DNA of 64,000 nucleotides from Pogonophryne albipinna (Eukaryota; Chordata; Actinopteri; Perciformes; Artedidraconidae), in assembly GCA_028583405.1 (NCBI GenBank), contig JAPTMU010000116.1:417501-481500 (forward strand), in the 5' to 3' direction. A model generated the notes under the pieces. That model saw only the letters and a list, made by a program, of their open reading frames with translations, was not told the DNA's origin and searched no databases. A program made the position numbers and the translations under genes. Position 1 is the first letter of the stretch, and each line of letters starts with the position of its first letter. This document shows positions 44,264 to 56,000 of the stretch, in pieces.

Positions 44264-45875
44264 GGAGTCCCGACGCGATCCGGCGCTACCAGAATGACTG
44301 CCAGACGTTCTCGCCTAACTCTCCCCAGGAGAGGGAGAATGAGACGCAACGGTGGAAAGGCGTAGAGCAGCTTCCTTGGCCATGGCTTGTGTGCAAACGC
44401 GTCCACCCCCAAAGGCGGGTCGTCGCTCAGGGCCATGGAAAACCACAGGGCACAGTGGCCGTTGCGCCGGCTGGCGAACAGATCCACTTCCGCTCTCCCG
44501 AACTGGGCCCAGATCTGCTTCACCACCTCTGGGTGAAGCACCCACTCGCCTGGCAGGGGGCCGCCCCTCGACATGAGGTCGGCTCCCCTGTCCTCCAGTC
44601 CCGGGATATGGAGGGCTCTCAGAGATAACACCACCTCTGATGCCCACAACCACAGCCTCTCCGCTGTGGCCAACAAGGCGGCGGAGACGACTCCGCCCTG
44701 CCTGTTGATATAAGCCACTGTGGTGCTGTTGTCGCTCCTGACCAATACATGTCTCCCTTGAATTAGGGGCATGAAATGCTGGAGGACTAACACTACCGCC
44801 TGTAGCTCTAGGAGGTTGCTGTGTCGTGTTTCCATTAGAGACCAGCGCCCACCTATAGCCCTCTTCAGGCAGGTCCCTCCCCATCCTGTTCCCGTGAACA
44901 CTGTGATGTAGGAGGTTACCCGTCCCAGTGGAGACCCCCTCCGGAGGCGCCCGGGAGACCCCCAGAACCGGAGGTTGCCCTCCACTGAGGGGGGGGGATG
45001 GTCACCAGCCGCTGTTTGTGCCTCTTGGGATCCAAACGCAGGCTGGAGAACCACCTCTGCAGGCGGCGCATATGCAGTAACCCCTGCGGGACCACAATGT
45101 GAGCAGCCGTCATGAGACTCAAAGTCTGCATGACAGTTAAAGCTGTCACTGTCGCCCCCTGTCGCAGCCTGTGAACTGCCCGGAGAAGGGACGCACTTCT
45201 GCTTCCTGACAGGGTGGCGCGTAGCGCGCCTGCATCGAACACCACCCCCAACTACAACGCCTGTTGGTGAGGTATGGGGGTGCTCTTTTTTCAATTGGTC
45301 GCAAAGCCTAATTTGGTTAGGTGTGTGATCAATTGTGCTGTGCAAAGCATTGCCTGTTCCCTGGTCCCGGCCATGACTATGAGGTCGTCTGGGTAAAAGA
45401 AAAACTCTCATGCCGTGGGCGCGCAGCGGTTGAAGCGCAGTGGCCACACATTTACTGAACGTGCGTGGGGATAGGGAGTAGCCGAACGGTACTCTGTTGT
45501 ACTCGTAGGCTATCCCCTGGGAGGCAAAACGCAGACACTTTCTGTGCTCCGGAGCAATTTCCACATGAAAGTATGCGTCTTTCAGGTCGATGGTGGTCAA
45601 CCAATCGCCCGGTTTGCACAAGCCCCATTAACTGTTTTTATAGTTAACATGCAGAATTTTCTGCAGGCAATGTAGCGATTCGGGCTGCTGAGATCTAGAA
45701 TAGATCTGAATTCCCCTGTCTTCCTGAGAACCAGGAAGTACATGGAATAAAGACAATTTTCTCTGTGCTGAGGGTGCACAACAGACACAGCCTGTTTCTG
45801 CACCAGAGCCTGAATCTCTGCTGAGAGGAAAACCAATCTCCTCCTGGGAAGACAGATTTCCTCTCGCATGCCCAT
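44113..45875 (-). pseudogene. DIRS reverse transcriptase and RNase H
   Basis: RT: FRSILDLSSPNRYI (in a separate frame, 45,597-45,875), then WLTTIDLKDAYFHVEIAP, LRFASQGIAYEYNRVPFG. The catalytic motif, usually YLDD, reads YPDD in a shifted frame near 45,390, so a frameshift lies right before it. RNase H: TRHSNLLELQAVVLVLQHF, VRSDNSTTVAYINRQGG, IPGLEDRGADLMSRGG (about 44,560-44,850). The stretch 44,900-45,380 is frame-scrambled. Defective. Confidence 0.88.
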
Positions 45876-46320
45876 AAAAGGAGGTGGGACGCTGCTGGAG
45901 TGAATAGCCCCGTTTCGGCGTCCTGTCCATCCACTTTGTTAGTACACAGCTGAGTTTCAATTCCCCATAACATTGTGTTAATGGAAAGCCCTCAGCTGTG
46001 GGGCCGCAGCTACTGTGGTACTCTCTGGTGACCCGTTCCGCCGCAAAACTCCCCGTGAAGGGAAGATTTGCCAATGGAGGGTCGACACAGAAAGGGCCGA
46101 TTATTTACTGAGGTCCCTGAACGCACCGCCGCGCGCTCCACCATAATGCTGTTTTTACCACTACGGTAAACAGCATTTAATCGGAGTCTTTATAGGCGTA
46201 GTGTGTTCTACTGAGGTCCCTGAACGCACCGCCACACGCTCTTGTGAGAGTGCGGGCTCCACCATAATGCAGCCTTTACCACTATGGAATACTCCATTAA
46301 ATGGAGTCTTTGCTCTAGGC

Positions 46321-46678
46321 CAGTGCTTCTCAAAGTGTGGTCCGCGGACCACTGGTGGTCCGTGAGCGCCCCCTAGTGGTCCGTGAGTATATTGGTACAA
46401 TTTCACATTTGAAATAAATAAATACATTTCAGTTTTCCGCACTCTCGCGGGTATATCTCCGCAATGGAGCGAGGTTAAGTTTCACTTTCAATTGCATGAT
46501 ATAGCCCAGCGCAACACCTTCATCACACATGTTGCCACTTGTTTGTACCATTTTCAGGCGATTTGTAATCTGTTCTAGAAAAACGATGTGTTTTTTGATA
46601 TTTGTGGAGTTAGGTGGTCCGCGAGTGTTTTTTTATTGGTTAAGTGGTCCTTGGTATGAAAAAGTTTGAGAAACACTG
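46321..46678. mobile_element. hAT-type MITE in the DIRS element
   Basis: Starts cagtgcttctcaaagtgtgg and ends agtttgagaaacactg (inverse). Flanked by ctctaggc and ctcgaggc, 8 bp with one mismatch. Contains repeated 'ggtccg(c/t)gag' words. Confidence 0.85.
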
Positions 46679-47411
46679 CTCGAGGCGTAGTGTGTTCTCT
46701 GACAGCAATACGCCGGCCATAATGTCCCTGCACCCGCATAGCGCTCTCCTTTAGATAGCACTCCCTGCGGTTCATCCCTCTCATCTGCGCATGCCCACTA
46801 GCCACCTCCTTTACAGGAGCTACAGCTGGGGCAGCGAATGGGGAATTTGTACGGTTAACATTGTGTGTAAGTGTAGCATTTGTGGAAACAAAAGACACTC
46901 AGATTTGGATACAGATCAACCTCATTCTTGTTAGAAAACGTAGTGATCTGTGCATTATACAGGGAGGAGGCGAGATTCGCCCTCTCGTCCCGGGCGGAGA
47001 GATTTTCTCCTCCCGCCAGGCCAGTCAGATCCGTGAAGACGGGCAGCCCGTCCCCGTGAGTGCCGGCACGCCGGTTCAACGGGGTGGGCTGAAGAGGTGG
47101 AGGGCGCCGCGGGCACGAGATCTCCGTGCCGGTACCTCTCCCTTCGTCTCACCGTCGCGCCGCGCTCCCTCGTCTGCAGAAAAGCCTGTGGAGGAGCGCG
47201 CTGCGGTGATTCTTCTCTCTACTGAGGTCTTTGAACGCATCGCGGCCCGCCCTCAGGGGAGGGGGGCCGCGCGCGCCGTCACAATGCCGTCTCTTCGAAA
47301 CGGACATTATGGGAAAAAGTGGAATTGTGGAGAGAGATTACTCTTACTCTGGGATAAATGCACTCGTTCTCACTGAATGCATTTTTCCCACACACACACA
47401 TCACTCTAGAA

Positions 47412-48790
47412 CAGGGGTGCCCAACCAGTCGATCGCGGGGAGATTCCCAGTCGATCGCGAGATGTGTCTAAAAATAGAACAACAATATTCTGTTTTATCG
47501 TTAATGTCCTATAACATAATCTTCCCGTGCCAGAATAATGCACTTGAACGCACCAAAGCTTTGTGATTGGCCGGCGTGACCCCATGTGTGGGGGCGTGGC
47601 TGGTGGGCATTGGGCACTATTTTTCTGACGTTGTCCGTGTCAACAGGAGTGACAGTCCGCACACACACAAGACCGCAATTATGGCAGAAGCAAAAAAGCC
47701 CAAAATATATAATTTCCACTCCGAGTGGGAGGATGATTATTTTTGTATCTATTCCAATTCAAAGTCCATCTGTCTCATCTGCAATGCGAGCGTGGCTTTA
47801 TCGAAGAAGGGTAATTTAGGAGCGGCATTTCAAAACAGTGCACAAACGCTACGAGACGGAATTCCCTCCTAATTCTGCCCTACGCTACAAAAGGGGAGGG
47901 GCCTGAAAGGACAGCTAAATGCACAGCAGTCCATTTTCAGCAGGCCCAACAACAAGAACAAGGCTGCTACCAGAGCATCTTATCGTGTCAGTCACGTTCT
48001 TGCGAAACACATGAAGTCTTTCAAAGACTGCGAAGTTGTGAAAGAAGCATTCCCGGAGGCTGCCGACGCACTTTTTGGGGACAGTAAAAATAACAGAAGC
48101 ATTTCAACAGGTTTTTGATATAATAAAAACTCATGTTAGATACCGTTATTAATCAGCTGTAAGTTTTAGTTTGTTTGAACTTATTCATTATAATTATTGT
48201 ACAAAATGGTATAAGAATGCACACTTAAATTGATTATAGTCTATCATCAATTCAGGTTAAGAAACTAGTGCTGCTTGCATCCTATTTTAAAGGCATTTCT
48301 TTTTATACTCTACTAAAATGCAACAAAAAAAGGGTTTCATTCTATTAATTTTGTCTTTTTCATTGCACTTTGGCAGCAGATTCCTGTGTAGCTTCAGATC
48401 TGAGTTGTTTTATTAGTAAGCCTAATTTTATTGGCAAAGAAAGGGTTCAGCGTCTTTTCTTTTTTTCCTGTCATATGTGGCAGCACTGTTCAATGTTTCT
48501 TGAAAACATTACCCACTGTAGTGACGTGTGAATAAACTCCAACTCTATATCAACAACACTGTTGTGTAACTTCAGTTAAATACTTGAGTGTGTAGATTAG
48601 AAAGAGGTAAGATAAAGGATCTGCAGTATTTTATGGAGTATTAATCGTACAAAGGTCAGTTTTTATAGTAGAAGTGTGTATTTACCTGGTAGGCTGTCAG
48701 TAACTACGCCTCTCTATTTGGACTGGTAGATCTCGGCAGACTGGCAACTTTAAAAGTAGCTCTCGGTTCAAAAAAGGTTGGGCACCCCTG
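47412..48790 (+). mobile_element. hAT element with BED-finger fragment in the DIRS element
   Basis: Ends caggggtgcccaaccagtcg and inverted caggggtgcccaaccttttt. Exact ctctagaa on both sides (47,404-47,411; 48,791-48,798). About 47,681-48,110 encodes a transposase start: FHSEWEDDYFCIYSNSKSI, CLICNASVALSKKGN, then after a frameshift SHVLAKHMKSFKDCEVVKE. This resembles GTF2IRD2/ZBED-type hAT transposases. The BED finger lacks its usual His after the frame break, and the catalytic part is absent. Confidence 0.88.
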
Positions 48791-49911
48791 CTCTAGAACT
48801 AGAGTTTACAAACGTAAACCACCATTCCGCTGCGGAGGTCCCTGAACGCACCGCGGCCACTCTCACGAGGGCCGCGCGCCCACGTATTAACGCTGTATTT
48901 CCCATTCAAAGGTGAAATGCATTAATCGGAGCTATTATACCAGGCAAGGTGTGTTTTCTGACAACAGCACGCCGGCAATAGCGTCTTTTGAACCCGCACA
49001 GTGCTTTGACAGCACACGGTTTATTCCACTCACGTGCACACGCCCACCTGCTGGCTCCCTATACTGGGGGTTACAGCGGGGGCGGGGAGTGTAGGACAGT
49101 GTTTCTTCCGCTGGGGATGGGCAAGAATCAGCCACGCTGCGATTACTCCTTATCCCGTGAGCAAGGAGATCGATCCATAGAGCCCTTCCGTAAAGACGGG
49201 GGCTCCCAGGAGATCAACACAGTCCTCTTTGGAAAAATGCCATGCGACGTGATATCCCAGGGACATCACAAGGCAGGCCGCGGCGGCGGCCTGTGATGAA
49301 GTAGGGTCGACCCTATATCATGTGAAGCCACCGAGCACCGGTCCCCGGGGGAACCGGGCCTGGGGCAAGGCTCGTGGACCAAGCTACTTATTCGGCCTTG
49401 CGGCCCAATAATCGCTCTGACCTGGTGAGGCGGGGGCATCTCTAGCAATGAGCGAGTAGCCCACACACCCGCCGCCATGATCATCATCCAGGGAGAGTAC
49501 AGCCCTGGGCGGTGGACTTCCATGGACGCCGGACTCGGAGGGAATGGCGAACGTGAAATGGCACCGCCTCGGCCATATCCTGGTCCCCCAAACACTCGAA
49601 GCAGAGGTGGTGGGGGTCGGCGCCCGCTATCTTTCGTTCTCTTTCTTCCTTTCTCTCAAAAAATACGTCTCGGACTCAGTGCTAGGCTATCACCTCCGCT
49701 CGCTGAAGAGTAAAGGATGGTGGTCAGGAGGCGAGGCCTCCTTTTATACGGAAGTGAGATGCGCACGCATTCAGGTAGGCCCGCCCCGGGGCCGGCTACG
49801 TCCATAGAAATCTCAGTAGGTGAATGCTTGCATGATAAGGTAGTACCCATAGAGTCCAGTAGAGGGCGGAGCCTGTGAGAGATATAACGCCAGTGCTACA
49901 GGCCGGCCCTG

Positions 49912-52600
49912 AGTTTTCTTATGTCTGTTTGTTTTAATCTGTGTCTATGTTGTTGTCAGTGACGTATTGTCTTATCTTTTTAAATGCCTTTGTGATGTGC
50001 TGCAACCCATTTTCCCCTGGGGGACAAATAAAACGAATACATACATTTCCATGCACAAAACCTGCATACCCAAAAACCATAACAAGGTCATTTTGATCTT
50101 AAATCAAACAGAACAACATTTTAATGTATCATTTGAAATCCAGACGGATCTCAGATACAGACAGAATTACTGTTAAACATTAATAAATAAATACCGTCTC
50201 TCTATCTGAGTGTGTGCTTTGTTTCTTGTTGCCCATTGTTTGTTAAACCACAGAACCCCAAGCAGTACAAAATAAAGTCGCCCTAGTGAGTGTGTGTATC
50301 CTGTGGGATCCTGATTTTCTTTGCAAAACAATCAAACCCACTAGGACAGTATACATGCTGCTACCATGGTGACTTTATGCACTTTATGTATGAACAAAGA
50401 TTGTAAAACACTTTGTGACAATTATAGGGAAGTGACCTGATAAAAACAGTGCACCTTTCAAAGGTTCCGCTTACTGGGAGCTGTAAAAATAGCAACATGT
50501 TTGCAGTATTTGACATCCTTCTCTCTCTCAGGAATCAGGATACAGAATGAGACAGAGACATATCCTTTTTACGGGTCTTTAGAGTATATGATTATTGACC
50601 CTGAATCTAGCTTCCTTTTTTACTTGTATTCATTTACAAGATGGGGACTGAGAAAATTGAATTTCCTGGAAGCTGGTAACGGTATGGAAAGTTTGAAATG
50701 AAAGTATATGTGTACTTTGCATTAAAATTACAAAATGTAATAATTATTTATGTTAAGTAAAGCATTCAGATATTGAAAACCCTATTGGTCTCTGTCAAAC
50801 AGTAGTGAAGAATAACAAACTTAAAGTAAAATAACCATACTGAAAATGTCTCCATACCAATTAAGAGGCTGCACCAGTATTATCATAAAAGTGAACAAAG
50901 TATTCAAAGTAAAATATAAATAAATATAGAGGCAAAAGTACAACATATCTCTCTGAATTAGAAGTCTAATGTTGCAAGAAAGGTTATCACGTAGTACAAC
51001 CAACTCAAATGTGTACTAAAGTAAGTTACACTAAGGGATTTTCTACTATCATAATAAAAGCAAATGAGTTCAATATCTTATTATTGTGAAACAGTCTTCT
51101 TCTGAAATATACCAGTGATTTGTGGTAAATAAAACCCTCTTTTATGTTTTATTTTAAGAAAAAAAAGGAAACCTATTTATGTTGATTTTGTTAAAGGGGC
51201 TTGCTTGTTACAACCATTGGTGCATGTTTACATTATTGCAGAGCATTTTGACTGAGTGGATGATTGTGCCGAGAGTGGCTTAGAAAATCTCCGGCCCTCC
51301 CCTTTCAGCTCTACTTAGGAGCAATAATGTTATATAATATGACCATCTGCTCTTCACGTTGGTTTAAAAGTCCCATAATGTGACATAGCCATGGTGAATG
51401 CCAGTAAACACATGAATCAGGTGATGGATGTAGAACATTTCACAATACATTTTCATTTTGAATTCCATTTAAATGTATAATTGTTTTCCTTTTGTTTTCG
51501 TGGCAAAGGATGCTTTTGATATTTTGGTGTGATAGCTTGCTTGCCTGTGCCTGATCTTATGTTGCTGGGCTGGTGCAAAAGAAAAGGACTGAGGCACAAG
51601 CTGCAGTCACAGATGAAGGACTGACGTAAACCTATCCTCTTCTTAGAAATAAAACACTACACTGGAATGTGTCACTGTTTGTGTGTCCATGTGACAGAAG
51701 CTCTCTCAATCACTGGACATCTGCTATCAGACTGCAGAGCCAAACCGTTAGAAACGATAGGAAATCACGACTATGTAGTGACATCTAGCGGTGCTTTCTG
51801 GAACTGTTTGGATAAAGAAATCCACTGTGTTTATGTAGTCTTCTAGAATTTCATTAGTATGCCATCTAGCCTAGGCGGCAGCATAGGACCAGTGTTACTC
51901 ATGAAATGTAATTTTAGAAGCAAACAACATTACATTAGATGTTAGTGAGCTGTGAATTAATAATACATGAACGACAAAGAGGCTTTTACATGTGATGATG
52001 TCCAAGTATTACTAAAACAATATAAACAAAGAGTTTTCTTTCAAATTAATGTGTAAGATTTTAACCTGAGCCTGAATGTTAATTGTAAATAGGAACTATT
52101 TCATACCCTCTTTTTTTGTACTCAATCAAGAAACAAATTGATAAAATACATTAATTAATAATGAATTAACATACTGGCCCATGTGGTAATCAAAGCCTTA
52201 CCCATCAACATCAATCAATACAAAACAACAACATACAAATAAGTGGCCTACATAATACATGAACCAAAATTATTACAAGAACAATAATCATTAACCGTCT
52301 CACTGTAGTATGTTTGTTCATCATTGTTATAGTCCTTATGGATTAAATGTATATGAAATTAGATATGTCTTTGTACTATAAATCTATATTTTTGATGCAT
52401 TTAACATACAGTAGCTACACTTACTTCAATATAAACCTATTTTAATCAGTTTTACATCCTCATTTTCAGTCACTTATTTTTATACAATATTATGAATGCT
52501 GATCTACATAAAACTAGAGTTTATTTAATTTTCCACGTTGACTCCTTAACTTCAATTTCTTCATCGACCTAAATTCATGATGGGGATCACTAGTTTTATC
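49912..52600. other. AT-rich intergenic DNA
   Basis: No coding, RNA or convincing transposon signal over about 2.7 kb. It separates the transposon-dense part from nedd4l. Confidence 0.45.
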
Positions 52601-53263
52601 TAATCTGTTTGTTTCTGATTGGCTGTTTTTTGCACCCTGACAGGAACGCGCTCAGGGCTGAGTGGTAAAGACCAGAGGGACGTAACCACCATTATCAGAG
52701 TTGTCAGCTGGAAATGCAACGTTATATATTTTATTTAAAAAATAAACAACACAATGTTAATCTTAGTTACTTTGCAAGGCGCAGCCTAACACACCCTGAA
52801 ACAAGGGAAAAAAAACACACACTCCAGTTCCACGCCCTCTGCATATTTAATTGGCCGTTGAGGAGCTTTGAGGAATTCACGTCCCGTCTGATTGGTCAAT
52901 ATTGACAGCAATAACGTCTATTCGGCACACTATTGGCTGAGCTGTTAGGAGGAAGTCAAGTGTCAAAACGTTTCGGGGGATAAGCTCGGAGTTGACAAAA
53001 GCGATCTGTCTCAGTTGAAACATTTTGGACACAGTTTTTTTTAAATTTCCAGGTTGTGTCCTGGATACGGACCACACTGGGAGGAGTACGTTATCCGGCT
53101 GCCAACCTCATTTCTCCGTGCTGTGCTAAGGACAAGGTCTCACCGTGGACTTAACCACCACCAGACGGCAGAGAGAGCAAAGTGGGACTTTATTGTTCAA
53201 GGCTAGCTAGCTAGCTTTGCCAAGCGGCTTGTTTTTGTGTGTATAGCGTGGACCGCAGGCTAT
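52601..53263 (+). promoter_or_regulatory. nedd4l: nedd4l promoter and 5' UTR region
   Basis: Four inverted CCAAT boxes (ATTGG) lie at 52,618, 52,850, 52,891 and 52,932; the last three are exactly 41 bp apart, a layout typical of NF-Y-bound promoters. GC content rises between about 53,060 and 53,263, without a clear TATA box at a plausible start. The transcription start is not determined. Confidence 0.55.
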
Positions 53264-53308
53264 ATGGCTGCGAATTACGAGCCGATATATGGACTATCAG
53301 AAGATGAG
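53264..53308 (+). CDS. nedd4l: nedd4l coding exon 1
   Basis: ATG then MAANYEPIYGLSEDE, followed by a GTAAGC donor. This matches the N-terminus of NEDD4L isoforms with a full C2 domain (human MATGLGEPVYGLSEDE-type start). NEDD4L is a HECT E3 ubiquitin ligase (C2, four WW domains, HECT) that ubiquitinates membrane proteins such as ENaC via PY motifs; the C2 domain binds calcium and phospholipid and places it at membranes. The exon ends in phase 0. The ATG has G at +4 but T at -3. Confidence 0.9.
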
Positions 53309-55926
53309 GTAAGCCTTAATCTCAACAAAGCTTTGTTATGTAGACACCAGTCATGAGTAGGTGTCTCACTGCCGTAAATAGCTTACACCAACGCTAGCCG
53401 TTAGTCAAGCTAACAAGCCCTCTCCCACATTCCATAGTAATGTTCAGGCAGCTGTCAGTTTCCTGCCTCCATGCCTGCGTGTCCACTAGTTTACTCTTTT
53501 TAGAAACAGATGCACCCCTTTGCCTTCACAGCATTGACATCAAACCGACTGAGTTTAACAGTCTCACAATGCCCTGTACTTTGCAGCTCCACAGTGATAT
53601 TGTGAAGCCCATATGTGAGGGGCATGTCAAGCTGAAGCACTCTGTCTGATTTAAACACCGCCTTTTGTCAGTGATCACAGCTGTTTGATGGTGAGCTGAC
53701 CGCTAAACGAGTTTAAAGCGGAGGCATGTACATTACGTCTTGCCCTGTCAACTGAGGTCGATATTTGCTTTAGTGATGAACTCTGTCATTTTAGACATAC
53801 AGATGTACATCAATAACGTAGTGTAACGTAAATACGATGATGAAAATGTTGTTTTACATAGGAGCACGATAGTGATGAATAAAATCCTCTCTCTAACAAA
53901 CAGATCAGTCAACTACCTGTCAGAAATAGCAAGGATTGATGATTAACAATCATTCTTTCATATGTGTATCCATGGTTCTAGAAAACAAAATTAGGGGCGT
54001 GACTCAGATCTTTAAGTTTTTTAACAATGGACCAACCTGTCACTATTATAGCAGGATGCTGGCAACATTTGCATGTGGCGTTGTTATGCCCATTTATGGA
54101 AATATGTCTTTGATGCATTACATATTAAACTGCCATATATCTAAATAATCCGAAACTCAAGGCAAGGCAATTTTATTTATATAGCACCTTTCAGTACGCG
54201 ACAAAGTGCTTTACAACATAAAAACAAAAGACATTTAAGAATAAATACAGCATAAACACATTATTAAATGGCATTTAAAAACGGGCATAAAAAGCAAAGA
54301 TAATGAAATAAATAAATCAACACAGCAGGTACATAATACATGAATAAAAGGCATACTGCAGTGCAGTGTGAGTATGAACCATAGACTGGTATGAACAGCT
54401 CAATTAAAAGCAGCGGCAAATAGATATGTTTTGAAAATAGGAAGTGTTTCAGCGGACGTGCACGATTCGGGCAGTTTGTTCCAGATTGTCGGGGCATAAT
54501 AGCTAATCGCTGCTTTTCCATGCTTAGTTCTATGGGGTTGTTGTTCTGATAACTAACTGTTAGGATTAGGTAGAAGAACAGGTAATGATAAACTTTATTT
54601 CACAGGCTATCAATCTAACCCAGCCAGTGTGTGATTGTGTTTTTTTACGTGGTTCACTTGAATAGCTGATTCCCTGTCCGTCAGTCATTACCGGAGAAGA
54701 ATGCCAGTAAAAACTCCCCACATGGCAACACTGGCTATTTTTGGTTAATATTCACCGTATTGCAGGTATTACATCACCTCATGTGATCTCCACTTGTAAT
54801 GGCCTACATACCCAAGATGCTGCACTTCTTAAATCTTTATAACTCATTCTCAGGCAAACATTCAGATATGCTGCAAGACCATGGTGGCCTCAGGTAACAG
54901 CTGGGTTGGGTCTGCCCCCCCTCCCTCATTCCTTCCTTTGCTCCTTTCACTAAGCACTTGTAATATATACAACTATAACCACATTTGCTGTAAGGCTTTA
55001 TGTACAAATAATTTATATCTTTTCAGAATACCCACACAAAGCAGTGTCAGTGTCAGATCTCCTATTAAGACCCCAATTCTAATTGCAGTCAAGTAATTAG
55101 TTTGTTAATCTGTGAACCAACCATACAGAATTAAAGTGGTTTATCTCAATGTACAATTTCTTCTGCAGGAGTTGCTTTTGGAATTAGATTTATAGAAACT
55201 GATGAACTACAATATTATCATGTTTTGCTATAACATATGTCAATACAGCTTCTGTTTTGTCATGTACCAGAAGAACTCATTCCATTTCTCGGTCAGGGTT
55301 ATTGACTTTATCTTGCAGGTTCACATATGTGTGTGGGTTGATATAGTGCTTGGCAATAATTCAAAAGAATCATTTATTGTCGTTCAATTGAATTTTATCA
55401 TGATGAAATCTTATACCGGATACACAATTAAGTTATCGGAGTTGATGTTGCAACCACAGATTAACTCAAATTTGTCGGAAAATATAATGAAATAGTTAAA
55501 GGGAAAATGATTTTAATATGTTGTTTTTGTTTTTAAATCACACTTAAAATGAACTTTACATACTGTGAACATACGGACATTTAAAAAATGTATTTGTTCT
55601 TGATAATTTCACTTGAAACTTGTGTTCATTTTGCCCTCACATTCTTAATTAAACGCGAAAATACTAATTTATACTATTGTTGTAAACTCCTGTGATTTTA
55701 CACAGGAGTTTGCAACAATAGGCATTACCATGTGGTTATTTTGTATGGACTATTTATTTATTTTGAGAATTAGAAGAAAACATACTATATTGTTATCGAG
55801 ACATAGTATACAATAGTATGTGATAGAAGAATGGTACCATGTTGCCAATTACGAGCTTGGGTTATTGTATCGTTTTTCTATTAATTTGATTTGATGTTTT
55901 TGTCCATATTTCTTTTTCTTCCGCAG
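53309..55926 (+). other. nedd4l: nedd4l intron 1
   Basis: GT donor (gtaagc) and AG acceptor (cttccgcag). Apart from a LINE 3' fragment at 54,155-54,535 nothing else is identified. Confidence 0.85.
54155..54535 (-). mobile_element. LINE 3' end in intron 1
   Basis: On the minus strand AISYYAPTIWNKLPESCTSA and ETLPIFKTYLFAAAFN with a stop, the usual C-terminus of L2/CR1-like LINE proteins. A 3' UTR follows, ending in gtgctatataaataaaattgcc-type tail (plus strand aaggcaaggcaattttattt at about 54,160). Confidence 0.8.
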
Positions 55927-56000
55927 AATGAAACGAGAGTGCTGCGGGTTAAGGTCATTGCAGGAATGGATCTGGCGAAGAAAGACATCATTGGAGCCAG
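55927..56000 (+). CDS. nedd4l: nedd4l coding exon 2
   Basis: 74 nt, acceptor cgcag and donor GTGAGC. Encodes NETRVLRVKVIAGMDLAKKD and IIGA, ending in two bases of Ser. This is C2 beta-strand 1 and the first calcium-binding loop; the LAKKD ... GASDPY block is shared by NEDD4 and NEDD4L. Phase 0 in, phase 2 out. Confidence 0.93.

Larger units (their letters stand above)
46080..49600 (-). pseudogene. DIRS gag-like region with internal repeats, degenerate
   Basis: No confident gag fold. A segment containing gaggtccctgaacgcaccgc is repeated at about 46,110, 46,212, 47,221 and 48,832 with neighbouring words aatgc(a/t)g and ttaatcggag. On the minus strand some give related peptides (VAVRSGTSV). Several frames are broken; two hAT insertions interrupt it. 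Position after the 5' terminus fits gag of DIRS elements. Confidence 0.5.
42222..49889 (-). mobile_element. DIRS-type tyrosine-recombinase retrotransposon
   Basis: Inverted terminal repeats of about 200 bp: about 42,255-42,450 is the reverse complement of about 49,660-49,875 (e.g. tcatgcaagcattcacctac, ggaggcctcgcctcctgacc). No direct target duplication is seen, as expected for recombinase-based insertion. On the minus strand it encodes a gag-like region, RT/RNase H and a tyrosine recombinase, then the internal complementary region next to the 3' terminus. Two later hAT-type insertions and several frame breaks make it defective. Confidence 0.93.

Noticed and set aside
42289..44628. Plus-strand frames across the DIRS element
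   Set aside because: Antisense of the recombinase and RT; GC-rich codon bias of the opposite strand keeps them open.
46861..47376. 171-codon plus-strand frame (Arg/Pro-rich)
   Set aside because: Opposite the DIRS gag-like region, no recognisable domain, likely GC-driven.
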